NCBI RefSeq assembly: GCF_013403955.1 | Contig: NZ_JABFDG010000001.1 | Location: 310,001-374,000 of the forward strand | DNA length: 64,000 bases | Direction: 5' to 3' | Source of the DNA: Winogradskyella vidalii | Lineage (GTDB): Bacteria; Bacteroidota; Bacteroidia; Flavobacteriales; Flavobacteriaceae | Part shown: positions 34,293 to 44,063 of the stretch, one piece after another | Layout of the letters: each line of letters opens with the position of its first letter | How positions within the stretch are numbered: the stretch's first letter is position 1 | Program-made: the position numbers and the translations under genes | Notes under the pieces: model-generated | Seen by the model: only the letters and a program-made list of their open reading frames with translations | Told to the model about the DNA's origin: nothing | Databases searched by the model: none

Positions 34293-35459
34293 GTGGAAAC
34301 AATAACAAACCATACCATAACTAAAGAACGCTTTTTAGACGTTAGGCATCAAACAGAACTGATTTGTATATCGCTTCAGGCGGAAGATGTATCCATCCAA
34401 CCCGCAGAATTTGTGTCACCACCCAAATGGCATTTGGCACATACCACTTGGTTTTTTGAGCAATTTATACTTTCTGAATATAAAGCAGATTATATAGTGT
34501 TTAACGATGATTTTGCCTATTACTTTAATAGTTATTACAATAACGTTGGTAAACGGGTCATGAGAGCTGAACGTGGCTTAATGACACGGCCAACATTACA
34601 GGAAGTTCTCGATTATAGAGCTTATGTAAATGCACAACTTTCAGAATTTATTTCTAATGGAACTTCTGAAGCCGTTTCAAATATTATAGAGATTGGTTTA
34701 CAGCACGAGCAGCAGCATCAAGAGTTATTAATTTACGATATCAAATATATTTTCGGGAATCAACCTTCATTTCCAGTTTTAGATTATAAAATCCAGTTAC
34801 AAGCTGACAATGAACCACAAGAATTTCTTCAAATTAAAGAAGGTGTTTATGAAATTGGTCATAAAGGTGAAGGCTTTTGTTTTGATAATGAATTAGGAAG
34901 GCACAAAGCGTATCTTCATGATTTTGAAGTCTCAAATCAACTCGTCACCAATTCAGAGTATATTGAATTTATAGCTGCAGGTGGTTATAAAGATTTTAAT
35001 CATTGGCATGCTGAGGGTTGGGATTATGTTCAAAATAACAATTTAGAAGCACCTTTATATTGGCATCGCGTCGATGGAACATGGATGCAGTACACACTCA
35101 ATGGTTTTGCTGAGGTTGATGGTGATTTGCCGGTAACTCATATCACATTTTACGAAGCATATGCCTTTGCACAATGGAAAGGCATGCGTTTGCCAACCGA
35201 GTTTGAATGGGAAGTGGCATCGCATAAATTTAATTATGGTCAGCTTTGGGAATGGACTAACAGTGCCTATTTGCCGTATCCTAATTATACTAAAGTAGAT
35301 GGTGCGCTTGGTGAGTATAATGGTAAATTTATGGTGAATCAAATGGTGTTGCGAGGTGGTTCAGTAGCGACTTCAAAAAACCATTGCAGACCAACTTATA
35401 GAAACTTTTTTCAGCCAGACATGCGTTGGCTATTTTCAGGAATTAGATTAGCAAGATAA
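34293..35459 (+). CDS. egtB: EgtB-like sulfoxide synthase (ergothioneine biosynthesis)
   Basis: Non-heme iron enzyme that joins a thiol donor (gamma-glutamylcysteine or cysteine) to the imidazole of hercynine. The N-terminal DinB-like domain has the three iron-ligand histidines in PPKWHLAHTTWFFE and HEQQHQELLIYD. The C-terminal formylglycine-enzyme-like domain contains GHKGEGFCFDNELGRH, RLPTEFEWEVA, LWEWTNSAY and the ending MRWLFSGIRLAR. The frame opens at a GTG at 34254 inside the preceding gene. I chose the GTG at 34293, 7 bases after that gene's stop; no ATG is available near the N terminus. EgtD follows with no gap. Confidence 0.9.
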   Translation: METITNHTITKERFLDVRHQTELICISLQAEDVSIQPAEFVSPPKWHLAHTTWFFEQFILSEYKADYIVFNDDFAYYFNSYYNNVGKRVMRAERGLMTRPTLQEVLDYRAYVNAQLSEFISNGTSEAVSNIIEIGLQHEQQHQELLIYDIKYIFGNQPSFPVLDYKIQLQADNEPQEFLQIKEGVYEIGHKGEGFCFDNELGRHKAYLHDFEVSNQLVTNSEYIEFIAAGGYKDFNHWHAEGWDYVQNNNLEAPLYWHRVDGTWMQYTLNGFAEVDGDLPVTHITFYEAYAFAQWKGMRLPTEFEWEVASHKFNYGQLWEWTNSAYLPYPNYTKVDGALGEYNGKFMVNQMVLRGGSVATSKNHCRPTYRNFFQPDMRWLFSGIRLAR

Positions 35460-36398
35460 ATGACAGATAACTTCGCAAATGATGTGCTTAAGGGCTTAAC
35501 TGCCAAAAATAAACACTTGCCATCTAAGTATTTTTACGACGATAACGGGAGTCGCATATTTCAAGAAATAATGAATATGCCAGAATATTATCCCACCAAT
35601 GCTGAGTTTGAGATTTTGTCTATGCAATCCAAACAAATTTTTGAAGCCTTAAAGTTTTCAGGGCCTTTTAATATTGTAGAATTGGGTGCTGGTGATGGTT
35701 TTAAAACATTTAAACTTTTAGAATATTTGGTGCAAAATGACGTGGATTTCCATTATGTGCCAATAGATATTTCTCAAGAAGCCATAGATATCCTCACACA
35801 GCGGCTCAAAGAAAAATTACCAAGCTTAAAAATACATCCTAAAGTCGGTGATTACTTTGAAATTTTAAAGGAGAATAAGCAAAGTGATTATCCTAGTTTA
35901 TTATTGTTCTTGGGTGGGAATATTGGAAATTATTTAGAAGAAAGAGCCAAAGAATTGCTGCAGCTTTTTAACGAAAACATGAAAACAGGTGACAAGCTGT
36001 TAATTGGTTTTGACTTGAAGAAAAATCCAATTATTATTCATAATGCGTATTATGATAAACATGGTATAACTAAACGGTTTAATCTGAATTTATTAATCAG
36101 AATTAACAGAGAATTAGATGCTGATTTTAAAATTGATGATTTTGATTTTTACTGCTATTACAATCCAACCACCGGAAATGTAAAAAGCTACATCGTTAGT
36201 CTTAGAAAACAAACGGTGCATCTTAAGGCTATAAACGAGGTTATTCATTTGGATTATGACGAATTAATCTGGACCGAACTGTCTAAAAAATATGCCTTAG
36301 AAGAGATTAGCGAGTTAGCAAACCATGCCGAGTTTACTGTAGAAAACAACTTTTTAGATTGTAAACATTACTTCACAGATAGTTTGTGGACAAAATGA
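35460..36398 (+). CDS. egtD: EgtD-like L-histidine N-alpha-methyltransferase
   Basis: SAM-dependent enzyme that trimethylates histidine to hercynine, the EgtB substrate. The N terminus has LPSKYFYDDNGSRIFQEI and MPEYYPTNAE, typical of the EgtD/DUF2260 family. The SAM motif is IVELGAGDGFKT, and FLGGNIGNYLEERAKELL is the next family block. The length of 312 aa is normal. The ATG follows the EgtB stop codon directly, so the pair is almost certainly co-translated. A short AT-rich hairpin about 65 bases downstream (ATTGAAAAA / TTTTTCAAT) could end the transcript. Confidence 0.92.
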   Translation: MTDNFANDVLKGLTAKNKHLPSKYFYDDNGSRIFQEIMNMPEYYPTNAEFEILSMQSKQIFEALKFSGPFNIVELGAGDGFKTFKLLEYLVQNDVDFHYVPIDISQEAIDILTQRLKEKLPSLKIHPKVGDYFEILKENKQSDYPSLLLFLGGNIGNYLEERAKELLQLFNENMKTGDKLLIGFDLKKNPIIIHNAYYDKHGITKRFNLNLLIRINRELDADFKIDDFDFYCYYNPTTGNVKSYIVSLRKQTVHLKAINEVIHLDYDELIWTELSKKYALEEISELANHAEFTVENNFLDCKHYFTDSLWTK

Positions 36399-36491
36399 TA
36401 CCGATTAAAACCTAATGCGTTTGGGTTAAGTGATTCACTTATAAAGGTGTTTCTTGAGGCTGAATTGAAAAATTTTTTTCAATGATGATTA

Positions 36492-37823
36492 GTGTTAGAA
36501 CTCTTAAGCGTGAAGAAGTACATCTACAAAATCCTAAAATCATTAGATAAGTTAGAAAGTAATATTGCTTTTTATCCCTCAATTATTAGTCTTTTTGGGA
36601 TGCTTTTTGCATTCTTCATGATTTATTTAGAAAGTAAAGGTATCTCTAAATACCTCGTTGAACATGCACCAATTTTAGTGGTTAATAATACGGAAACCGC
36701 TAGAAGTTTACTCACCACATTTATTGCAGGCCTAATTTCAATCATGGTGTTTAGTTTTTCAATGGTAATGATTTTATTGAATCAGGCGTCAAGTAACTTT
36801 TCACCGCGATTGCTTCCGGGATTAATTTCCAATAGACGGCATCAAATTATTTTAGGGATTTATAATTCCACATTATTGTATTGCATCTTTACCTTGGTGT
36901 CCATAACACCTCAAGGTGACAAATACCAATTGCCTGGTTTTTCTGTGTTGCTAAGCATTGTATTTATGACTTTGAGTTTGGGGTCTTTCATTTATTTTAT
37001 TCACTCTATTTCACAAGAAATTCAAGTAAATACCATAATGGATAAAATCTTTAAGAAAGCTAAGGTTCGATTAGACAAATTGATTGAAGACGAAAAACAT
37101 AATGACACAGCGTTTGAAGATACTTCAAATTGGAACCATGTTATGGCAGATTCAACGGGTTATATGCAAGATGTAAATTTAAATTCTTTAGCCGATTTAG
37201 CAGAAGAGCATCAGTTAAAAATTGAGATTGTGCCTATTAAAGGCGCTTATGTTTTAAAAGGCATCCCGATTCTGAAATATAAAGGTCATAGCGATGATGA
37301 CTTAGAAAAACAATTAACTAAAACTATAACATTTTCTAATAGTGAACTTATAGAAGATAACTACGTGCTTGCTTTTAAACAAATCACTGAAATTGCTCTA
37401 AAAGCCATGTCGCCTGGTATTAACGATCCAGGAACCTGTATTAATTGTATCGATTATCTCACTGAATTATTCGCATTGCGGATGACTAAGAAAGATAAAA
37501 GTTATTATTTTAATGAGGATGATACCGCGCTTATATCTATAAAAACGGTAAGTTTTGAGCAGTTGCTTTATAACGTAATGGCATCGCTTAGAACCTATTG
37601 TAAGCACGATATTATTATTGTACAGAAGCTTTTTTTAATGCTACAATATTTACTACAAAACAATGATGTGTTAATTGGAAACTACAATGAAATCATTGTT
37701 AAGGAAATACAGAATCTCGAAAAAGATGCCTTAGACAATCATAAAAATGAAGCAGATATTGAAGTTATAAATGCTTTTGTTTCAAAGTTACGACAAGTGA
37801 ATACTTCGGGAAATGAAATATAG
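36492..37823 (+). CDS. DUF2254 inner-membrane protein
   Basis: Membrane protein of the DUF2254 family, function unknown. Four hydrophobic segments are visible in the first 180 residues (SIISLFGMLFAFFMIYL, LLTTFIAGLISIMVFSFSMV, IILGIYNSTLLYCIFTLV, VLLSIVFMTLSLGSFIYFI). A cytoplasmic part follows with the family block EIALKAMSPGINDPGTCINC. The GTG at 36492 is the furthest start; another GTG at 36510 is possible. It stands alone between egtD and a convergent lipoprotein gene whose stop lies one base away. Confidence 0.82.
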   Translation: MLELLSVKKYIYKILKSLDKLESNIAFYPSIISLFGMLFAFFMIYLESKGISKYLVEHAPILVVNNTETARSLLTTFIAGLISIMVFSFSMVMILLNQASSNFSPRLLPGLISNRRHQIILGIYNSTLLYCIFTLVSITPQGDKYQLPGFSVLLSIVFMTLSLGSFIYFIHSISQEIQVNTIMDKIFKKAKVRLDKLIEDEKHNDTAFEDTSNWNHVMADSTGYMQDVNLNSLADLAEEHQLKIEIVPIKGAYVLKGIPILKYKGHSDDDLEKQLTKTITFSNSELIEDNYVLAFKQITEIALKAMSPGINDPGTCINCIDYLTELFALRMTKKDKSYYFNEDDTALISIKTVSFEQLLYNVMASLRTYCKHDIIIVQKLFLMLQYLLQNNDVLIGNYNEIIVKEIQNLEKDALDNHKNEADIEVINAFVSKLRQVNTSGNEI

Positions 37824-37824
37824 G

Positions 37825-38634
37825 TTAATTCAAATTGAAAGAATAGATATAACCTCCTTCTGAATGTTTTCTTTCATCTGTGATGATAACAGTTGCGTCC
37901 GTTTTAAAACAAATGCCTTCTTTTTGAGAGTCGTGGTCAAAGTCTACTTCAGTGATATCTCCAGAGAAAAACGCATCATTTTCAAAATTAGTGATTTTCC
38001 ACAATTTATCGTGATTGAGAAGAATAACGGTTTCACCATCTTCGCTAATATCAGCTGAGGTAATTTTATTGTTTTTGCCTTTCAATTTATATTCAGAATG
38101 TACTTCAGCGACCTGTGTTTCTACGTTATTTTTAACTTTTAAAACAACAAACTTTTTATTCTCTTTACTAAAAATGTAGAAGCAGTTATTGTAAATGAAA
38201 AAGGACTCGAAATCTTCAGATTTTTGATTTTTAGGAAGAGAGAATTCAATGACTTCAGCGACAGCAGAACCTGTATTTAAATCGTTGTCATTAACCTTAT
38301 AGATTTTAAATGTTTTGCGTTTTTTGTTGTTGTTTCCAAAATCACCTATGTAAATATGACCTTGGTTGTCTGACGTTAAATCTTCCCAGTCTTTGTTTTT
38401 GGCATTGCTGATATAGATGTTCCTAACGATCTGTCCGTTGTTATCTAATCCTATGAGGTTATTGTCGTTTCCTGCATCTTGAATCACCCAAATGATGTCG
38501 GAATCTTTAGCAATTTCAGCAGCAGATACTTCTTTTAATTCCTTAGCAATGCGGTTCTCAATTTTTAGCTGTCCTGTAGATTGACAGGAGCTCACAATAA
38601 ATAAAAGAAATATTAGTCTTTTGATGTATATCAT
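37825..38634 (-). CDS. Hypothetical lipoprotein, beta-propeller-like
   Basis: Exported lipoprotein of 269 aa with signal MIYIKRLIFLLFIVSSC (cysteine 17). The rest is beta-rich with recurring short strands (IIWVIQDAGNDNNLIGLD, HIYIGDFGNNNKKRKTFKIY, GETVILLNHDKLWKI), suggesting part of a propeller similar to SdiA-regulated or esterase-like phytase proteins. I cannot assign a function. It ends two bases from the DUF2254 gene, convergently. Confidence 0.75.
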   Translation of the reverse strand: MIYIKRLIFLLFIVSSCQSTGQLKIENRIAKELKEVSAAEIAKDSDIIWVIQDAGNDNNLIGLDNNGQIVRNIYISNAKNKDWEDLTSDNQGHIYIGDFGNNNKKRKTFKIYKVNDNDLNTGSAVAEVIEFSLPKNQKSEDFESFFIYNNCFYIFSKENKKFVVLKVKNNVETQVAEVHSEYKLKGKNNKITSADISEDGETVILLNHDKLWKITNFENDAFFSGDITEVDFDHDSQKEGICFKTDATVIITDERKHSEGGYIYSFNLN

Positions 38635-38718
38635 TGTAATTTTATACTTTCAGTCAAAGTAGTATTTGGTGTTAAATAACACAAATAAATAATCACAAAA
38701 TCTTCTTAAGATAATAGT

Positions 38719-39936
38719 TTGAATACACAAAAAGATATTATAATTATTGGTGGTGGAGCTGCCGGTTTTTTTGCTGCCATTAACATCGCAGAACAGCATC
38801 CTGAATTATCGGTTGCGATTTTAGAACGCGGCAAAGAAGGATTACAAAAAGTGAAAATTTCTGGTGGTGGACGCTGTAATGTGACACATGCTGAATTTAT
38901 ACCATCAGAGTTAGTATTAAATTATCCAAGAGGAGAAAAAGAACTCTTAGGGCCTTTTCATACGTTTATGACAGGTGATACTATTACGTGGTTTGAAGAA
39001 CGTGGAGTGGAATTAAAAATAGAAGAGGATGGGAGAATGTTTCCGGTTTCAAATTCATCGCAAACGATTATTGATTGTTTTTTGAATGAAGCAGAAAAAC
39101 ACAAAGTTGAGGTGCTTTATAATCATTCCGTAAAGTCAATTCAGGCCTTAGAAAATAGCTTTACTATTGAAACTTCTCAAGGTGATTTTCAATCCAAAAA
39201 ATTATTAGTTGCTACAGGTAGTAATCCTAAAATCTGGAATTTATTAGAAGATTTAGGCCATACTATTATTCAACCCGTTCCGTCATTATTTACATTTGAT
39301 ATTAAAGACAAGCGTATTAAAGATATTCCAGGAGTCGTCGCAAAACATGTCGACATAAAAGTTATTGGAACTGATTTAGAATCTAATGGTCCAGTGTTAA
39401 TTACACACGTGGGCATGAGTGCGCCAGCGATTTTAAAACTATCGGCATTCGGAGCTGTAGAATTGGCGAAATTGAATTATAATTTTAAAATTGAAATTAA
39501 TTTTATTCAATTAGATTTTGAAACATGTCTAGATCAACTCAAAAATTTCAAACAAGAATTTGCTAAAAAGACGGTGTTTAATTCGGCGCAGTTCGACTTG
39601 CCAAAACGCCTTTGGAAATCACTAGTTTCTGCTTCAACTATTAAAGAAACCGAACGTTGGGCAGATATCAATAAACAACAATTAGAAGCCTTAGCAGGTC
39701 AACTGACAACAGCTGTTTTTCAAGTCACAGGGAAAAGTACCTTTAAAGATGAGTTTGTTACTGCAGGTGGCGTCGATTTAAAAGAGGTTAACTTTAAAAC
39801 GTTTGAAAGTAAACGTATTCCTAATCTTTATTTTGCAGGAGAAGTTATGAATGTCGATGCGATTACAGGGGGGTTTAATTTTCAGAATGCTTGGACAGGT
39901 GCCTATATTGCTTCTGCATCAATAATGTTAAATTGA
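38719..39936 (+). CDS. NAD(P)/FAD-dependent oxidoreductase, HI0933/BaiN family
   Basis: Flavoprotein of the HI0933/BaiN group. The dinucleotide-binding motif IIIGGGAAGFFAAINIAE is at the N terminus, followed by KVKISGGGRCNVTH, the family signature, then LLVATGSNPKIWNLL and the C-terminal FAD contact GEVMNVDAITGGFNFQNAW. The length of 405 aa is normal. The only start that keeps the N-terminal strand is the TTG at 38719, an uncommon start codon. Its 3' end overlaps the convergent histidine kinase gene by 34 bases. The physiological substrate is unknown. Confidence 0.9.
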   Translation: MNTQKDIIIIGGGAAGFFAAINIAEQHPELSVAILERGKEGLQKVKISGGGRCNVTHAEFIPSELVLNYPRGEKELLGPFHTFMTGDTITWFEERGVELKIEEDGRMFPVSNSSQTIIDCFLNEAEKHKVEVLYNHSVKSIQALENSFTIETSQGDFQSKKLLVATGSNPKIWNLLEDLGHTIIQPVPSLFTFDIKDKRIKDIPGVVAKHVDIKVIGTDLESNGPVLITHVGMSAPAILKLSAFGAVELAKLNYNFKIEINFIQLDFETCLDQLKNFKQEFAKKTVFNSAQFDLPKRLWKSLVSASTIKETERWADINKQQLEALAGQLTTAVFQVTGKSTFKDEFVTAGGVDLKEVNFKTFESKRIPNLYFAGEVMNVDAITGGFNFQNAWTGAYIASASIMLN

Positions 39937-42182
39937 TTTGGATTAGTGCTATATGAGGTTACAATGGCCTTGAAATCTTCAAAAAGATAAGGTTTTGTAA
40001 TGATTTGATTAATGCCAGCCGTGTCAGCTTTTGTAGAGATTTCAGAAGAATTTAAGGCTGTGAGGGCTAAGATAGGTATGTTTGGGTTAAACATTCTGAT
40101 GTGTTTGGTAACTTCATAACCGTCCATATCTGGCATGTTAATATCCATTAAAATCATATCAAAGTCCTTTTCTTTGACAATAGATATTGCTTCTTTGCCA
40201 TTTGAAATGGTCTGACAACTATACCCTTCTATTTTTTCAATATTTTTTTTAGTAATTAATAAGTTAATTTTGTTGTCGTCCACGACTAAAACATGATGGT
40301 CTCTTTGTGGTAAAATTGCGGGTTTTATTTGGTTTTCTGTGGAGATTGAAAGTTGAAATGTAATTTCAAAGAAAAAACAAGTCCCTTTATTAGGTGTAGA
40401 AACAAAATCAATATCCGAATTATGACTTTTTAATAGGGTCTTTACAATATATAATCCAAGACCAGAGCCACTACTATTTTTATTTAAAAAAGCTTTGTTT
40501 TCAAAGGCACTAAAAACAATAGGTCGATGCTCTTCCTTAATACCAATACCAGTGTCTTTAACTTCAAAACGTAATGTAATCTCATTGCCATTTCTGCTTT
40601 TTTCAAATACATTAATCGTAATATGGCCTTCTTTAGTGTATCTAATAGCGTTATAGGCTAAGTTGATTAGGATTTGACTAAATGCAACCTTATCAACTAA
40701 GATGCATTCGTTTTCGTCAGAATCATCTATGTGAACATTAACATCCAGGCCTTTATCTCTAGCAGCTATTGTTACTGTATTTATAACATAGTTAACAATT
40801 TTCTTAATTTTATCAGGCTTTAATCGTAAGTTTTTGTTTTCAAACTTTAGTCGGTTTGCTTGCAGAATGTTATCTATTAAAATAGATAAATAGTTGCTAG
40901 AAGATATTAATGAGTCTAAATAGGATTGTTTTTTATTAGGGTCATTTTCCTGATCAATTAACGTCGCTAAACCACTGATGCCATATATAGGTGTTCGTAA
41001 TTCATGACTCAGTATAGAGAAGAACTCTAATCGATCTTTATCAATAGAAATAAGTTTAGCGTTAGAGGCTGTTAAAGCATTATTTATTACAGCAACATTT
41101 CGCTTTGCTTTAAAATAAAAATAACAAAAACTCAATGTTATTAATAATAAACCGGTCGTAATAATTGTGCTAATCAAGAAAACCTGAGAGCTTTTTGCAT
41201 CTTTAATCTGTAGTTCTTTTGCAAGTTCTAACTTTTGTTCTGCATTAATAATTTTAAAGACTAAATCACCATTCCTAATGTTTTTATTTTCGATTTGATT
41301 TAAAGCATAGTACTTATACTTGTCGGATTTTAAAATATATTTGTTTGCAGAATCTAGATCTTTCTTTGCATCTGTATAATATAAAAACTTGTAATAGTTG
41401 AAGGTGGCTAGCTTTCGAGAAGAGTTTATGTTGGTCTGGAATGAAGCTTTTAATTCGTCTTCATTTATAGCAAATAAAAGTTTATAATTATCAGGGTTCG
41501 TTTGATTCTGTTTTACATGTGCTATAGCGTTGTAATACTTAAATGATTGTATAAGGTTCTGCTTTAAATTTTTAGGATGATAATCTATAGAATTAGTTAA
41601 GCTCTCAAAGTCGGTAGCTTCTATAGCTTTTAATCCATCAGTAGAAATCTCTAATAAACTTTCATTTTTAAAATCGTAATAATCCCTTTTGAGTTTGTTT
41701 TCAAGATTAATAAAATAAATTTCACTGTTTAATGCCTTTGATAATTTTTGTGCTTTGGGGTAAATACTATCAAATTTATTGAAATTTTTGTCTTCTGTAT
41801 AGGTGTGTATTAATCCAGAAAGTGCACGGTCACGTCCTTTGTTATCGTCTAAGGAATCATATATTTTATAAGCTCTAAAATGATAGTTTTCTGCTTGTTT
41901 AAAATTGGACATTTTAGCAAAAACATCAGCTAAACCGTTATATGATTTGGCCTCAGCAGATTTTAAATTGTGCTTTTTAGAAAAACTGATAGTTTCATTA
42001 AGTAGAATTGTAGCTTGATAAAGGCTATCCTTACTAACTAGTAAATCTAGTTTAGAACTATCAAAGTTAAAAGACGTATTGTTTTCCTTTGTTAGAAGTA
42101 ATTCCTGGGCGTTTAAATTAAGCCCTGTGATAATTAAACATGCTAACAAAATAATAACAGCGTTCGATTTGGGTAGACACAT
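39903..42182 (-). CDS. Hybrid sensor histidine kinase with periplasmic TPR-like region and receiver domain
   Basis: Inner-membrane signalling protein of 759 aa. Signal peptide or first helix at 8-25, a helical TPR-like periplasmic sensor region (about 50-330), a membrane segment at 334-357, a HisKA domain with phospho-accepting H393 (FFSILSHELRTP), and an HATPase domain with N511, DTGIGI (543-548) and GSGLGL (572-577). A receiver domain carries D680 (LMDINMPDMDGYE). No output domain is attached and no partner regulator lies nearby, so phosphate is probably passed on elsewhere. The gene overlaps the end of the convergent oxidoreductase gene by 34 bases. The signal sensed is unknown. Confidence 0.92.
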   Translation of the reverse strand: MCLPKSNAVIILLACLIITGLNLNAQELLLTKENNTSFNFDSSKLDLLVSKDSLYQATILLNETISFSKKHNLKSAEAKSYNGLADVFAKMSNFKQAENYHFRAYKIYDSLDDNKGRDRALSGLIHTYTEDKNFNKFDSIYPKAQKLSKALNSEIYFINLENKLKRDYYDFKNESLLEISTDGLKAIEATDFESLTNSIDYHPKNLKQNLIQSFKYYNAIAHVKQNQTNPDNYKLLFAINEDELKASFQTNINSSRKLATFNYYKFLYYTDAKKDLDSANKYILKSDKYKYYALNQIENKNIRNGDLVFKIINAEQKLELAKELQIKDAKSSQVFLISTIITTGLLLITLSFCYFYFKAKRNVAVINNALTASNAKLISIDKDRLEFFSILSHELRTPIYGISGLATLIDQENDPNKKQSYLDSLISSSNYLSILIDNILQANRLKFENKNLRLKPDKIKKIVNYVINTVTIAARDKGLDVNVHIDDSDENECILVDKVAFSQILINLAYNAIRYTKEGHITINVFEKSRNGNEITLRFEVKDTGIGIKEEHRPIVFSAFENKAFLNKNSSGSGLGLYIVKTLLKSHNSDIDFVSTPNKGTCFFFEITFQLSISTENQIKPAILPQRDHHVLVVDDNKINLLITKKNIEKIEGYSCQTISNGKEAISIVKEKDFDMILMDINMPDMDGYEVTKHIRMFNPNIPILALTALNSSEISTKADTAGINQIITKPYLFEDFKAIVTSYSTNPNQFNIIDAEAI

Positions 42183-42370
42183 GAAATTAGAATATTAAAG
42201 GGTAAAACTACACTTTTTTCAAAAACAAATGTTGTTTTAACGTATTTATTTGCTTTTTGTAGATGTTTTATTTGCTTTTATGGATTTTCTACGGCTTTTT
42301 TTGTGAATAAAGGATTTTCAATCTATCATTGAATTTGAAAATATTAGATTTAAATTTTAAAGTTTTTTTC

Positions 42371-42904
42371 ATGCATATATACATCGCGCTTTTAAGAGGT
42401 ATTAATGTTGGTGGGCGTAATAAGGTTCCTATGGTGGAGCTAAGGGCCTTATTAACTGAGGCAGGCTTAGATAATGTAACAACCTATATACAAAGCGGAA
42501 ATGTTTTTTTTCAATCTTTAAATAAAGATACTAAAGCTTTAGAGGAGTTAATTCATAATTCTATTTTAAGTCATTTTGGTCTTAATCTCCCTATTTTAGT
42601 TAAAACTAGAAATCAATTATCTAAAATTTTTAATGATTCGCCTTTTGAAGACTATAAGAAGGTAGAAAGTTATTTTGTAATACTTAATAAAGTACCTTGT
42701 AAAAAATTAGTTTTAGAAGCGGTTAAAAAAACATACCCTGAGGATGAGTACCATATTATTAATGACTGCATTTATTTATACTGTAAGAAGGGTTATGGCC
42801 GTTCAAAATTTAATCTTAGTTATTTTGAAACAAAATTGAAGGTTAATGCAACGGCTAGAAACTATAAAACTATGGTAAAACTATTATCTTTGTCAGATAT
42901 TTAA
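42371..42904 (+). CDS. DUF1697 family protein
   Basis: Cytoplasmic protein of about 177 aa with the DUF1697 signature IALLRGINVGGRNKVPM near the N terminus, then LLTEAGLDNVTTYIQSGNVFF and the C-terminal NATARNYKTMVKLL. The function is unknown. The frame extends back to a TTG at 42329, but the ATG at 42371 (MHIYIALLRG) is the normal family start. The mevalonate gene begins 6 bases after its stop, so the two are probably co-transcribed. Confidence 0.9.
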   Translation: MHIYIALLRGINVGGRNKVPMVELRALLTEAGLDNVTTYIQSGNVFFQSLNKDTKALEELIHNSILSHFGLNLPILVKTRNQLSKIFNDSPFEDYKKVESYFVILNKVPCKKLVLEAVKKTYPEDEYHIINDCIYLYCKKGYGRSKFNLSYFETKLKVNATARNYKTMVKLLSLSDI

Positions 42905-42910
42905 TAGGCA

Positions 42911-44023
42911 ATGATAGTACAAGACTTTATTCTTAAATCTTATAATTCTAATATACAAAGTGGATCTGTAAAGTGGGAGTCACCAAGCAATATCGCTTTA
43001 GTGAAATATTGGGGGAAAAAGGAACATCAAATTCCTGAAAATCCATCCATTAGTTTTACACTTTCAGATTGTAAAACGATTACAGAAATATCATTTATTA
43101 AAAAAGACCTTTCCACTGCGCTCAATGAGACACCAGATTTTAGTTTTGATATATATTTTGAAGGTGAAAAAAATGAAGCTTTCAAGCCAAAGATTCAGAC
43201 TTTTTTTAAGCGCATAGATATCTATATGCCATTTTTAAAAGATTACCATTTTAAAATTGAAACCTCAAATACTTTTCCGCATAGCTCAGGTATTGCGTCT
43301 TCTGCATCAGGAATGAGCGCCATTGCGCTGTGTTTAATGAGTATAGAGCAAAAACTCAGAGACGAGCAGAATGATAGTGATGCATTTCAAACATATTTTA
43401 GGCAAAAAGCATCTTTTCTAGCAAGATTAGGCTCCGGAAGTGCTTGTAGAAGTGTAGAAGGCGAACTTGTTGTGTGGGGAGAAAATGAAAGTATTTCTGA
43501 AAGTTCAGATTTATATGGTGTGAAATTTGAAGGCGAAGTACATTCAAATTTTAAAAATTACCAAGACACTATATTGTTAGTCGATAAAGGTGAAAAACAG
43601 GTGAGTAGTACCGTTGGTCATCAATTAATGTATGGTCATCCATTTGCGAAAGAGCGTTTTGTTCAAGCACATGATAATTTAGCAAAATTGAAAGTGATTT
43701 TGGCCTCTGGCAATTTAAATGAGTTTATAAAAATTGTTGAAAGTGAAGCTTTAACGCTTCACGCCATGATGATGACGAGCATGCCTTATTTTATTTTGAT
43801 GAAACCTAATACATTAGAAATTATTAATAAGATTTGGGCATACAGATTAAAAACCAATTCTAAAGTTTGTTTTACCTTAGATGCCGGAGCAAATGTTCAT
43901 GTCTTGTATCCTGAAAGTGAAAAGGAATCGATTATCGAATTTATTAAGCGTGAATTGGTTAGCTATTGTCAAAACGGGCATTATATTTGTGATCAAATTG
44001 GACTCGGTGCCAACCAAATATAA
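42911..44023 (+). CDS. mvaD: Diphosphomevalonate decarboxylase
   Basis: Cytoplasmic GHMP-family enzyme that converts mevalonate diphosphate to isopentenyl diphosphate. Characteristic N terminus VKWESPSNIALVKYWGKKE, the phosphate-binding loop SSGIASSASGMSAIALC, and RLGSGSACRSVEGE. The catalytic aspartate lies in FTLDAGANVHVLYP. The length is 370 aa. Followed by mevalonate kinase after 40 bases and a UbiA-type prenyltransferase, so the cluster supplies and uses isoprenoid precursors. Use of the mevalonate route is normal for Flavobacteriaceae. Confidence 0.93.
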   Translation: MIVQDFILKSYNSNIQSGSVKWESPSNIALVKYWGKKEHQIPENPSISFTLSDCKTITEISFIKKDLSTALNETPDFSFDIYFEGEKNEAFKPKIQTFFKRIDIYMPFLKDYHFKIETSNTFPHSSGIASSASGMSAIALCLMSIEQKLRDEQNDSDAFQTYFRQKASFLARLGSGSACRSVEGELVVWGENESISESSDLYGVKFEGEVHSNFKNYQDTILLVDKGEKQVSSTVGHQLMYGHPFAKERFVQAHDNLAKLKVILASGNLNEFIKIVESEALTLHAMMMTSMPYFILMKPNTLEIINKIWAYRLKTNSKVCFTLDAGANVHVLYPESEKESIIEFIKRELVSYCQNGHYICDQIGLGANQI

Positions 44024-44063
44024 TTTTAATACGTATATTTGTTAAAGAAATTGCTTTAATTAC

